Positions 26,083 through 34,217 of a DNA stretch of 64,000 nucleotides are shown here, piece by piece. A program made the position numbers and the translations under genes. The notes under the pieces are model-generated. The model saw only the letters and a list, made by a program, of their open reading frames with translations. It was not told the DNA's origin and searched no databases. How positions within the stretch are numbered: the first letter of the stretch is position 1; the number at the start of each line of letters is the position of its first letter. The DNA lies in assembly GCA_964591275.1 (NCBI GenBank), contig CAZQAE010000017.1:9696-73695 (forward strand). The letters run 5' to 3'. The stretch is from G963674685 sp964591275 (GTDB lineage: Bacteria > Lernaellota > Lernaellaia > JACKCT01).

Positions 26083-27162
26083 CTAATATGGAAAATTGAT
26101 AGATCTGAGAAAGCCCTTCTTCAATCCGTACGAGTGCCGGTCTTTCGCATGGTCTTCGTCGATAATCACTCCTCCCAGCGCGTGGAACATCACCCGCGCC
26201 AATTCCTCGGCGCCAAGATCATTGAAGTGGATCGCATCGAAGAGATAAGGATCAAGAGCGACGCCGTTCCAGTATTCATATTGGTCCGCAATGGTCAGGT
26301 AGTCGAAGTCCTCGAAATCAAGCCGTTGAGATTCGATAAGCCATCCCAACAGGGATTGAAAGGCATTCGCAAAAATTCCGAGAGGCGGCGCAACCCAGGC
26401 GCTGTTTGCGTAATTCGGGTAGAGCATATAGACAATATCAGCTTGCGGGGCGGCAGCGTGCAGGTCGTCCATGAGTTGCCTGACTCTCGGGAAAGTTTCC
26501 GTGACGTAGCTGGGGTCGCTTAAAAAATTCAGCACGATCTCGGCGATGTCATAGTCATCCCAGTCCATATCGCCAATATAAATGTCGGCGTCATTTCCAC
26601 CGACAGTCACCACGATCAAATCTACTTCGTCTGCGTGTGGCAATACCCGGTTCTCATAATAGGCTTTCGGGTCCTGGGGCATCCACTCCCAGGACCGGCT
26701 TCCGGCTACGTGTTCATTGTAGAGCGTCACATCGCACAGCGCGGTAAAATGCTCGGCCAGCCAATTTGGATAGGGCTTTTCCGAGCCGATAACTCCGAGG
26801 CTGTCTCCGATCGTCAGAATCGTGATGTGCCCTTCGTCAATCGCCTCCGGCACGCGGCTTGGCACGTTCTTGCTGGTGCTTTCCAGCCAATTCGGCAATA
26901 GAGGGCGGACGAAGTATGTTCCATTGGCTAAATTCAAAAAGGAGTAAGTGCCAAACTTTCCGGTGCTTCGGACTTGCCTGGCCGTCCCGTCGAAAAGCTC
27001 AATCTCTATATTTTGCATAGCGCGATCGCCATCATTGAAGCCCTGCCAAAGGTGGGAACCGGCGCTATGATCAGCATCGAAGTAAACAATTCCACCGATG
27101 TTTCCGGCCATGGCGAGGCTCGGAAATGCCAGAATTAGAATGATAAGCTTCAGTTTGGACAT
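26083..27162 (-). CDS. Secreted SGNH/GDSL hydrolase with N-terminal SdrD/Cna-B-like domain
   Basis: A 359-residue exported protein with signal peptide (AMA-GN, cleavage near 20). An N-terminal Ig-like module (about 21-90) contains GIVYFDADHSAGS, NIEIELFDG and YSFLNLANGTYFVRPLLP, typical of SdrD B/Cna-B domains. The SGNH hydrolase domain (about 105-340) has ILTIGDSLGV (nucleophile Ser), VTVGGNDADI (Asn) and DAIHFNDLG (Asp-x-x-His). Likely an extracellular esterase or lipase acting on carbohydrate or lipid esters. The ATG at 27162 gives a proper signal peptide and has AGGA upstream; the longer frame begins with a TTG. It is monocistronic. Confidence 0.83.
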   Translation of the reverse strand: MSKLKLIILILAFPSLAMAGNIGGIVYFDADHSAGSHLWQGFNDGDRAMQNIEIELFDGTARQVRSTGKFGTYSFLNLANGTYFVRPLLPNWLESTSKNVPSRVPEAIDEGHITILTIGDSLGVIGSEKPYPNWLAEHFTALCDVTLYNEHVAGSRSWEWMPQDPKAYYENRVLPHADEVDLIVVTVGGNDADIYIGDMDWDDYDIAEIVLNFLSDPSYVTETFPRVRQLMDDLHAAAPQADIVYMLYPNYANSAWVAPPLGIFANAFQSLLGWLIESQRLDFEDFDYLTIADQYEYWNGVALDPYLFDAIHFNDLGAEELARVMFHALGGVIIDEDHAKDRHSYGLKKGFLRSINFPY

Positions 27163-27275
27163 TTTATTAATTCCTGGGTATTCCAATTTTCATCCCGGCT
27201 ATTTTACATCGAAATGCCAGCCGCGGTATAGAGTAAAAATCCGCATTCATTCCAAGCGAAGGATTTCGTCCTTTT

Positions 27276-28439
27276 CTAAAAGTAATACTGAAAGATCAGC
27301 GTAAAAATAGAGTCTGCGACAATGATGAGAAAAATTCCCGTGACCACGGCGCTGGTCGTGTACTTGCCGACGCCGGCGGCGCCGCCGCTGACCTGGAATC
27401 CGCGCATGCATCCCACCAGCGCGATCAGGATGGCAAAGGCTTCACTTTTGATGAGTCCCTGCCCGAAATCCCACAGGTCGATAGTACGAAAACTCTGCGC
27501 AACGTAGGCCGTGATTGTCAGTCCTCCACTGGTTATGCCGACGATCATACCGCCCAAAAGACCGATGATGTCGGCGTATAGAGTCAGCATCGGAACCATG
27601 ATCATAAGCGCCAGGAGCTTCGGCGTGACCAGGAACCTGACCGGATCAAAGCCCATGGTCTGCAGCGCATCCACTTCCTCGCTGACCTTCATGGTGCCGA
27701 TTTCCGCCGCGAAGGCCGAACCGGACCGGCCCGCCACGAGAATGCAGGTCATCAGCGGCCCCAGTTCCCGAAGAACCGAAAGCCCGACCAGATTCGCCGT
27801 ATAGATATTCGCTCCGAACTGGGAAAGCTGCATGACGGCCTGGAATCCCAGGATAAGACCGAGCAGCAGCGAAATCAGTCCGACGATGGGCAGCGCGTCG
27901 GCGCCGGATCGCTCCATGTAAAACAGGACGTCGCGCCAGCGTACAGAGCCGGGATTTCTCAGTGCGTGTATCATCGCGAGAGTTGCATCGCCTACAAAGC
28001 TTACCATCACGCGGACATCGTCCATGACGGCAAGACTCGTTTCGCCGACCTGGAGCGGGATGCTTTTGGGTTTTGACGCCTTGACATCTATCCGGCGCGT
28101 GAGGGCCTCTCGGTCCACGAGGGAAAGAAGGCCTGCGACGCCGCCGCTCAATCCAACGAGGGCAAATTCGACATCCGCCGCGTTGCTGCGTTTTTCGACG
28201 TCGAGAATGACCACCACGCCGGCGCCGTCAAAATAGTGCAAGTCAGAAAGATCGAGGGTCAGGCTTTTATGCGCCGAACGATGCAGGCCTTCCAGGATTT
28301 CGTCGTGCGCCTGCATGGCGTTTGAGAAGGATAAACGCCCGGAAATATGGATGGTTTTGCGCGGAAGCTCGGCGTCATCGACGCGAATCTCGTAACTTTT
28401 CGGCGTCTGGCCATCCGATTTGCGTCGCCAATTTTTCAT
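27276..28439 (-). CDS. MlaE-family ABC transporter permease with N-terminal STAS domain
   Basis: A 387-residue inner-membrane permease of the Mla/Ttg2B phospholipid or hydrophobic-compound transporter family. Residues 15-115 form a STAS domain (LTLDLSDLHYFDGAGVVVI), which in other systems (MlaB) is a separate subunit. The permease part (about 150-387) carries the family signature ILVAGRSGSAFAAEIGTMKVSEEVDALQTMGFDPVRFLVTPK. The fusion form is common in deltaproteobacteria. The usual ATPase (MlaF) and substrate-binding MCE protein (MlaD) are absent from the window, so partners must be encoded elsewhere. Start ATG at 28439 with GAGGGC upstream. Confidence 0.92.
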   Translation of the reverse strand: MKNWRRKSDGQTPKSYEIRVDDAELPRKTIHISGRLSFSNAMQAHDEILEGLHRSAHKSLTLDLSDLHYFDGAGVVVILDVEKRSNAADVEFALVGLSGGVAGLLSLVDREALTRRIDVKASKPKSIPLQVGETSLAVMDDVRVMVSFVGDATLAMIHALRNPGSVRWRDVLFYMERSGADALPIVGLISLLLGLILGFQAVMQLSQFGANIYTANLVGLSVLRELGPLMTCILVAGRSGSAFAAEIGTMKVSEEVDALQTMGFDPVRFLVTPKLLALMIMVPMLTLYADIIGLLGGMIVGITSGGLTITAYVAQSFRTIDLWDFGQGLIKSEAFAILIALVGCMRGFQVSGGAAGVGKYTTSAVVTGIFLIIVADSIFTLIFQYYF

Positions 28440-28459
28440 GCGCCCTCGAAGTGCATCAT

Positions 28460-28487
28460 GTATGAAGTATGAGGTATGAAGAATGAG
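28460..28487. repeat. Heptamer repeat GTATGAR upstream of the mlaE-like gene
   Basis: Units GTATGAA, GTATGAG, GTATGAA and GAATGAG. It is the same family as the arrays after the beta-helix genes at 32115, 37103, 39044, 42799 and 44862. Confidence 0.85.
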
Positions 28488-28626
28488 TTGCCGGCATCGC
28501 GTTATCCTCTTACGTCACTTTGCATTCTCTCTCACCCTTCGACTTTGCTCAAAGGGCTGGCTCCATCGCATGCATACCTTCGCCCGCTTTCGCTCAGTTT
28601 GGCGGAAACGCAAATAATTCGCCTTT

Positions 28627-28661
28627 CCCAAACCCCAATCCCTGTACCCTAAACCCTGCCA
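28627..28661. repeat. Heptamer repeat CCYAAAC/CCTNNAC type
   Basis: Units CCCAAAC, CCCAATC, CCTGTAC, CCTAAAC and CCTGCCA. Related to the AAACCCT units at 15565-15577. The resemblance to plant telomere repeats is superficial. Confidence 0.75.
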
Positions 28662-28730
28662 AAATAAATCATTGATTTCGAGCGCCCTGTTCTCCGCCAA
28701 AAAAAATTCTCCGACATATTGAGCAAGAAT

Positions 28731-29777
28731 CTATAAAAAGCGCCCGTGGGGTTTGTCGTCAAGCATCATGTATTCAAACATCTCATTATAATGATCGTAG
28801 CGCATGAAGCTCGTATGGCCCTGGCATATCGTGGCGCATTCGCACTTGTCGATGTGCCCGAGAATTTCCTTGCGCCGCTCGCCGAGCCATATCTCGGCAA
28901 AAGTATTTTCGTATATCGATCCGTAACAGAAGCTCTCCACCCCTCGCGTCGCGCAGCAGGCGTACATGTTGCCGTCGGCGCATAAAATGCCCACCAGGTG
29001 ATGGCCCTTGCAGACTTTGTAGGGTTCCTTGTCCGGCCCTTGCGTGAAGTTATAAATGCGAAAGCCCACAACGCTGAAGTTGCTGTCCTGATACTGTCTG
29101 CGCGCAAATAGATAATTGGAGTCGATGCTCAAATAAAGCTCCGTGTCGAAGACTTCCAAATCGGCGATCACGCGCTTGAAGGCAATGTACCTGCATCCGT
29201 TTTCCTTGGCTCGCTTGGCGGTCAGGGCCATCTCGTGAAAAGTCGCGGGGTGGACAACGTAAATGATGCCGCAAAACACGTCTTGCGCTACGGCGCGAAC
29301 GCCCTTCCAGATGTCCGCGTAAGCGTCGGGATTCTTCGGCCTGTGCGTCAGAGTGTGCGTTTCGGCCGTGCCCGCGTCTACGGAAAGGCGCAGCCATTCG
29401 CAGGTGTCTGTGATAGCTTTTTTGTGTTTATATACAAGTTCGCCGTTGGTGATGATGCCCACGGGGAGACCCTTGTCGCGAATCTCATAAAGTAGCTCGT
29501 CGATCCACGGATAGACCAGCGGCTCGCCCCCGCCTTTGATAACGATGGACTTGACGCCCAGAGCGGCGACCTGCTTGATCACCGAAAAGAGCACATCCTT
29601 GTCCATGTGTCCCTTGTGCAGCTTGCGGTGCTCACTGTCCACGCACCAGATGCAGTCGTGGTTGCATGCGTTGGTTGGATCGATTTCCAGCGTCACCGGC
29701 GGCGGCAGTTCGCCGACGAGGATCCTGGCGATCCGGTCCGAGTGATTGAATACTTTGAATTCAGAAAATTCGTACAT
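28731..29777 (-). CDS. Radical SAM protein with SPASM-type C-terminal domain
   Basis: A 348-residue radical SAM enzyme. The [4Fe-4S]/SAM motif is C38-x3-C42-x2-C45 (CNHDCIWC), followed by GGGEPLVYPW (SAM-binding GGE) and IITNGEL. The C-terminal region has the Cys pattern of auxiliary-cluster domains: KVCKGHH, LCADGNMYACC, FCYGSI and CECATICQG. Such proteins modify peptides, act in cofactor synthesis or serve as heme/tungsten-cofactor-type maturases. No precursor peptide is obvious next to it, so the substrate is unknown. Start ATG with GGGGAGAACC upstream. It is a single-gene unit flanked by repeats on both sides. Confidence 0.9.
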   Translation of the reverse strand: MYEFSEFKVFNHSDRIARILVGELPPPVTLEIDPTNACNHDCIWCVDSEHRKLHKGHMDKDVLFSVIKQVAALGVKSIVIKGGGEPLVYPWIDELLYEIRDKGLPVGIITNGELVYKHKKAITDTCEWLRLSVDAGTAETHTLTHRPKNPDAYADIWKGVRAVAQDVFCGIIYVVHPATFHEMALTAKRAKENGCRYIAFKRVIADLEVFDTELYLSIDSNYLFARRQYQDSNFSVVGFRIYNFTQGPDKEPYKVCKGHHLVGILCADGNMYACCATRGVESFCYGSIYENTFAEIWLGERRKEILGHIDKCECATICQGHTSFMRYDHYNEMFEYMMLDDKPHGRFL

Positions 29778-29854
29778 GGTTCTCCCCGCCCTTTTTATCG
29801 CATTAAAATTTCCCGGCGTCCAGAATAGCGGGAGAGCTTTTCAATATTGGTAAG

Positions 29855-29881
29855 TGTAGCACAGCCACCCCCGACTGTGTT
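29855..29881. repeat. TGTAGCACAG-type hairpin repeat, second copy
   Basis: TGTAGCACAG, a C-rich centre and CTGTGTT have the same outer flanks as the copy at 22798-22824 with a changed core. Confidence 0.5.
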
Positions 29882-29898
29882 TCCTTTCAGAATCCTTT

Positions 29899-29987
29899 AT
29901 TCACAATTTGCAATTCGGCATTCGTAATTCGGCGCATTTCCCATTCACAATTCGTAATTCACAATTCGGAAGTATTTGCCATTTGCA
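29899..29987. repeat. Heptamer array ATTCNNN upstream of the first beta-helix gene
   Basis: Units ATTCACA, ATTTGCA, ATTCGGC, ATTCGTA, ATTCGGC, an interruption of nine bases, then ATTCACA, ATTCGTA, ATTCACA, ATTCGGA, and a further ATTTGCA at 29981. Non-coding. Confidence 0.85.
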
Positions 29988-30038
29988 GTTTTTCTATGTA
30001 ATTTAAATAATGATTGAGCAACCTTAAGGAGGCAATAA

Positions 30039-32109
30039 ATGCGGTCGATTTTTCAAGTTATGGCTTTGCTTTCGCTTATTTTACTTTCTTTAACTGGCTT
30101 AATTTCCTGCGGCTGCGGCGACGACGATGATGATAACGATGACGTCGACGACGATGCGGACGACGATGCGGACGATGATGCCGACGATGACATCGATGAT
30201 GATGCGGACGACGACGTCGACGACGATGCGGATGACGATTTGGATGACGATGTGGACGATGATGCGGACGATGACGATGACACGACGGAACCGACTACCA
30301 CGACCACGGTTGCATCGACTACTACTACAACGCAGGAGCCGACGACAACGACAACAATCGCGCCGACGACGACAACAACGACAACAATCGCGCCGACGAC
30401 GACAACAACGACAACAATCGCGCCGACGANNNNNNNNNNNNNNNNNNNNNNNNNNNNNNNNNNNNNNNNNNNNNNNNNNNNNNNNNNNNNNNNNNNNNNN
30501 NNNNNNNNNNNNNNNNNNNNNNNNNNNNNCGACGACCACCACAACTACAACCTCAACAACAACTACTACGATTTCCTCCAATATCTGTTATCAGGATGCC
30601 GATTGGGACGGTTACGGCGATCCTGCGGTCAGCAATGTGTTTGTTGATGGCATATGCCCATTGGGATGGGTGCACGAAAACACGGATTGCGACGACACGG
30701 ATATTCTCACGCATCCGGACGCGCCGGAACTGCCCGATGACGGCATCAGTCAGGACTGCGTAGGGGGTGATCTTGTCCTCAGCGACGCAACCGGCGTTTT
30801 CGTGGCAAAAACGGGCCACGACGTCAATCCCGGCACAATGGCTTCTCCCAAGCTGACAATCGGAGCGGGTGCAACACTGGCGGATGCAAACGGCAAGTCC
30901 GTTTTCGTCGCGGCGGGCGATTATACGGAAGATGTTGAAACGCAGGTTTCCCTGTTCGGCGGCTACGAATCCATCGGCTGGGCGAGGGATATCGACGCCA
31001 ACGTCACCACGATAAACGCCCTGACCAACATCGCCGTTTATTGCTACGGCCCCGCGCCGAAAGCTGTTGAAGGTTTTAGTATAAGTGGCGGGATGGGCGG
31101 CGATACCAGCGTTGGCGTGTACAACACCGGCGGCTCTGCGTCGCTGGCGAGTAACCTTATCAGCGGCGGGTCGGGAGCTTTCATTAGCTGCAGCGTGTAC
31201 AATTTATATGACACGGTGACGCTGGTGAACAACACCCTTGATGGCGGGTCGGCGACAGACGGTCTTGGCGACAGCATCGGCGTTGCCAACATGAATGGCA
31301 AGGCGATGCTGGTGAATAACGCCATTGATAGCGGGTCGCCGACGGGTGATTCAAGCAGCAGCAACGGTGTGTATAATTACGGTACAACAATGCTGTCCAA
31401 CAACACCATTGATGGCGGGTCGGGCAAATTCAGCTACGGTATGCACAACATCTGGGGCATGATGACAATGGTGGACAATGATATCAACGGCGGATCGGGG
31501 AATGAAGGCAGCTTTGGCGTATACAACGAAGATACGACGACGCTGATAAACAACACAATCAATGGCGGGTCCGACGGCAATTGCTATGGCGTGTACAATA
31601 CCGCCACAATGATGCTGACGGGCAATTTCATTCACGGCGGATTGGCGACGGGAGATTTCAGTTCAAGCTACGGCGTCGTAAACAGTGCAGGCGCGGCGAC
31701 GCTGGCGAACAACATGATCGACAGCGGATTAGGCGACGAAAGCTGGGGTGTTTACAGCGACGAAGATGGTATGTTGATACTAATGTACAATGACATCTGG
31801 GGCGTTGATATGGATTGCATGATTTACGATGGCGACCATTATGAATGTGATGCAAATACAATCGCTGAAATCAATGCCTGCGCGTGGTATGGTTGCGAGG
31901 AGGCGTCCGGCAACATCAGCGACGATCCGCTTTTCGTCGATGCTGCCAGCGGCGATTTTCATTTACAAGACACAAGCCCTTGCATCGATACCGGCATCGA
32001 TCCCGTGCCGGATTACATTGATCCGGGCTTTGTGGAATTTGATTTCGAGGGCGATGCGCGACCCTACGGAGCAGGCTGGGACATCGGCGCGGACGAGTGG
32101 ACGCCCTGA
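30039..32109 (+). CDS. Asp/Thr-linker lipoprotein with MopE-type motif, DUF1565, beta-helix and choice-of-anchor Q domain (gene crosses assembly gap)
   Basis: Starts at ATG 30039 with AAGGAGG upstream. The signal peptide ends at LISCGCG. About 55 residues of XDDD tetrads follow, then a Thr-rich linker with 10-residue IAPT-T6 repeats that runs into the N gap. After the gap the frame is shifted relative to the start because the placeholder is 100 bases; a true gap length divisible by three would restore one reading frame. The exposed part has a MopE-type metal motif (CYQDADWDGYGDP ... DCDDTD ... PDDGISQDC), a DUF1565 segment (GVFVAKTGHDVNPGTM, VSLFGGYES), about ten beta-helix coils (NNTIDGGSG-like) and the choice-of-anchor-Q ending SPCIDTGID ... 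GWDIGADEW. Likely an outer-membrane-anchored surface protein. Its role is unknown. Confidence 0.85.
30361..30429 (+). repeat. 30-bp tandem repeat in the Thr-rich linker, truncated by the gap
   Basis: Two identical 30-base units (30361-30390 and 30391-30420) and the first nine bases of a third directly precede the N run. Each encodes ten residues, APTTTTTTTI. The gap is most likely a collapsed array of this unit. Confidence 0.9.
30430..30529. other. Assembly gap, 100 N
   Basis: Exactly 100 unknown bases, a standard placeholder, lie within the Thr-rich linker of the gene starting at 30039. The true size is unknown. Confidence 0.99.
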
Positions 32110-32114
32110 GCAAG

Positions 32115-32191
32115 GTATGAGGTATGAAGTATGAGGTATGAAGTATGAGGTATGAAGTATGAGGTATGAAGTATGAGGTATGAAGTATGAG
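32115..32191. repeat. Eleven-unit GTATGAG/GTATGAA heptamer array
   Basis: Eleven perfect heptamers alternate strictly between GTATGAG and GTATGAA, beginning six bases after the stop codon of the beta-helix gene. Confidence 0.95.
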
Positions 32192-32250
32192 TGTAGGAGC
32201 GGCATTGAAGGCTTCGTAGCTTTAGCGAAGTAGGCCAACCGCGATTGCTC
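32191..32250. repeat. REP-like element (GTGTAGGAGCGGC ... long form)
   Basis: Begins GTGTAGGAGCGGCATTGAAG and continues with CTTCGTAGCTTTAGCGAAG (a hairpin). It is nearly identical to the element at 37144-37200, and a shorter relative occurs at 39086 and 42826. Confidence 0.8.
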
Positions 32251-32475
32251 GGTCGCGCCGACTTGTCCGCCATAGCTTAAGCGGAGGAGGAAGGCTTGGA
32301 GTCGGCTTGATATTTGCCTTATCCGATATTCAAGTCATCCTTTCCCCCTGATTCTTTTTTCTTTCAAATAATATTCATTTGCGTTAATATCCTAGCCATC
32401 GGCAAACCGGAGGGGCAAAAATCGGTTTCTCAGCAAGGGGGTTGTTCGCAACCTTTTAACCTTGAGGGGGACGGT

Positions 32476-34152
32476 ATGTTTATTTTCAGGCGATTCATGT
32501 GGATTTTCATTTTAATCCTATCGCTTGGGGCAATGGTTTCTTGTTTCGGCGGCGACGATGATGACGACGATAGCGCAGATGCTATCGGCGATGACGATGA
32601 TGGAGGCGATGATGATGGAGGCGATGACGATGGAGGCGATGATGACGGATGGGATGACGACGCCGACGATGACATGGACGATGACGTGGACGACGACGGA
32701 TGGGACGATGACTGGGAGGATGATGATTGGGACGACGACACGATAGACGACGACTCGATAGACGATGACACCACGGAAGAACCTGCTTGGGAATGCCCGC
32801 TGGAACAAGAGCCGCTGGTTCTGTGGCTGTCGGCGGATGATTCCAACTCCCAGGCCTCGCCGGTGATTTCCCGCTTCTACATTGAATCCGGGCGCATTGT
32901 CCCTCGGTGGCAGGTGAGGACCTACGAATTTACCAACTACTACCAGATCGAGTACGAACCGCCCGTGCCGGGAAGGATCAAGATTGTCCCGCAACTTCGG
33001 GAAATGGAAAATTCCGATTACGAATCCGGGCGCGAATATGTTTTGCAGATCGGCGCGCAAAGCCACCGTATCAATGCGGGCGAAGGCCGACACGTGAACC
33101 TGACTTTTTCTCTGGACACCTCCGGGTCCATGGGCGACGGCGCCATTCATCTACTCAAAGATGTTTGCAAAGCAATCGCCACGCAACTTAAGGATGGGGA
33201 TATCGTCTCAATGGTGGAATGGAGCGACAGCACAAGCGTTCCGTTGAATTCCCACATGGTCGCAGGACCTAACGATCCAACGCTCCTGGACGCTATCGAC
33301 GATCTTTCGGCTGATGGCTCCACGGATCTTCATGGTGGCCTGGTTCGCGCCTATGAATTGGCCGAAGACAATTACCGGGATGGTTGGCTTAACCGCGTGG
33401 TTCTCATCAGCGATGGAGGCGCCAACACCGGCATTACCGACATCAATATTATTTCCCAGGCCGCCGACGACTCGGAAGGAGAGGGGATTTATCTCATCGG
33501 CGTCGGCGTCGATTCCTCCCCCGGCGACTACCGGGACGAATTGATGGACGATGTCACGGACGCCGGCAAAGGAGCTTACATCTTCGTCGGTTCAAAGGAG
33601 GAGGCGGACACCCAATTTATGGAGCGATTCCAGGAAAACATGGAACTGGCGGCCATGGATGTGCAGGTTCGCCTGGAAATGCCCTGGTATATGCTCATGA
33701 AGGAATTTCACGGTGAGGAATATAACCCGAATCCGGATGAAGTCGAGCCGCAGCATCTGGGTCCCAACGATGCGATGGTGTTTCACCAGTTCATCATAGC
33801 CTGCGACGGACAAACGGTCAGCGGCGAAGACATTATAAAAGTGCGGGCCGAGTACACGGACCCCTTCACGCGCGTGGAGAAGCAGGACCAAAAAACGATG
33901 ACAATCGCTGAGCTTCTCGCCGCGGACGCCGATCAGCTTCTCAAAGGCAATGCCATTGTGGCCTATGCCGAGGCTCTCAAGGAAATTGATCGGCTCATTG
34001 ATGATGGGCTTGGCCAGGCCGCGCTGACCTTATGCCAAACGACGAAAGACACTGTGCAAAACGCCGCAATAGCTCTGGGCGATGCGGAACTGGAAGAAAT
34101 TGCGGAGCTTCTTGGCGATTACGAAAGTACGGTGGGAAGTTTCGCGCACTAA
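32476..34152 (+). CDS. VWA-domain lipoprotein with Asp-rich linker
   Basis: A 558-residue protein. The signal peptide ends near MVSC (lipobox-like, Cys about 22). An Asp/Gly/Trp-rich linker (about 25-110) follows, then a short beta region and a von Willebrand factor A domain (about 205-400). The MIDAS is complete: DTSGSMGDG (about 213), STDLHGGL (Thr) and ISDGGANTG (Asp). A C-terminal region resembles that seen after VWA domains in secreted bacterial proteins (KVRAEYTDPFTRVEKQ). VWA lipoproteins bind metal-dependent protein ligands. I chose the ATG at 32476, with GAGGGGGACGG upstream, over an upstream in-frame start. It sits in the beta-helix lipoprotein region and may act at the same surface. 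Confidence 0.9.
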   Translation: MFIFRRFMWIFILILSLGAMVSCFGGDDDDDDSADAIGDDDDGGDDDGGDDDGGDDDGWDDDADDDMDDDVDDDGWDDDWEDDDWDDDTIDDDSIDDDTTEEPAWECPLEQEPLVLWLSADDSNSQASPVISRFYIESGRIVPRWQVRTYEFTNYYQIEYEPPVPGRIKIVPQLREMENSDYESGREYVLQIGAQSHRINAGEGRHVNLTFSLDTSGSMGDGAIHLLKDVCKAIATQLKDGDIVSMVEWSDSTSVPLNSHMVAGPNDPTLLDAIDDLSADGSTDLHGGLVRAYELAEDNYRDGWLNRVVLISDGGANTGITDINIISQAADDSEGEGIYLIGVGVDSSPGDYRDELMDDVTDAGKGAYIFVGSKEEADTQFMERFQENMELAAMDVQVRLEMPWYMLMKEFHGEEYNPNPDEVEPQHLGPNDAMVFHQFIIACDGQTVSGEDIIKVRAEYTDPFTRVEKQDQKTMTIAELLAADADQLLKGNAIVAYAEALKEIDRLIDDGLGQAALTLCQTTKDTVQNAAIALGDAELEEIAELLGDYESTVGSFAH

Positions 34153-34175
34153 TCAATTGAGGGAAAAAATTATAC

Positions 34176-34217
34176 GGCCCCGCCGGACCAAAGCCTGGCG
34201 GGGTCATTTGTTTTTTT
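34176..34217 (+). terminator. Rho-independent terminator of the VWA gene
   Basis: GGCCCCGCC at 34176-34184 pairs with GGCGGGGTC (34197-34205, one G-U), followed by ATTTG and seven T. It overlaps the 3' end of the convergent gene at 34216. Confidence 0.85.

Larger units (their letters stand above)
32110..32475. other. Intergenic region with heptamer array and REP-like element
   Basis: This 366-base spacer between the first beta-helix gene and the VWA gene holds the GTATGAR array and a TGTAGGAGCGG element (both listed). The rest (32252-32475) has no gene that I can support. The longer in-frame extension of the VWA gene into this region lacks a signal peptide and ribosome binding site. Confidence 0.65.

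Noticed and set aside
28627..28661. Telomere-like CCCTAAA sequence
   Set aside because: Only one or two units match; the array is a degenerate bacterial heptamer repeat of the same kind as others here.
29797..29812. Leftward GG-N10-GC element before the radical SAM gene
   Set aside because: Flanking bases do not match the consensus, and it lies too close to the start codon to leave a normal leader.
30053..30581. Long antisense open frames in the Asp/Thr-rich regions, encoding Ser-, Val- or Arg-rich proteins
   Set aside because: They are reading-frame shadows of GAY and ACN repeats. They lack ribosome binding sites, start-codon context and any natural protein composition, and similar shadows occur at every Asp tract (32430, 35011, 37051, 39146, 40779, 44941).
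30039..32109. True frameshift or pseudogene in the first beta-helix gene
   Set aside because: The frame change coincides exactly with the 100-N placeholder and disappears if the real gap length is a multiple of three.
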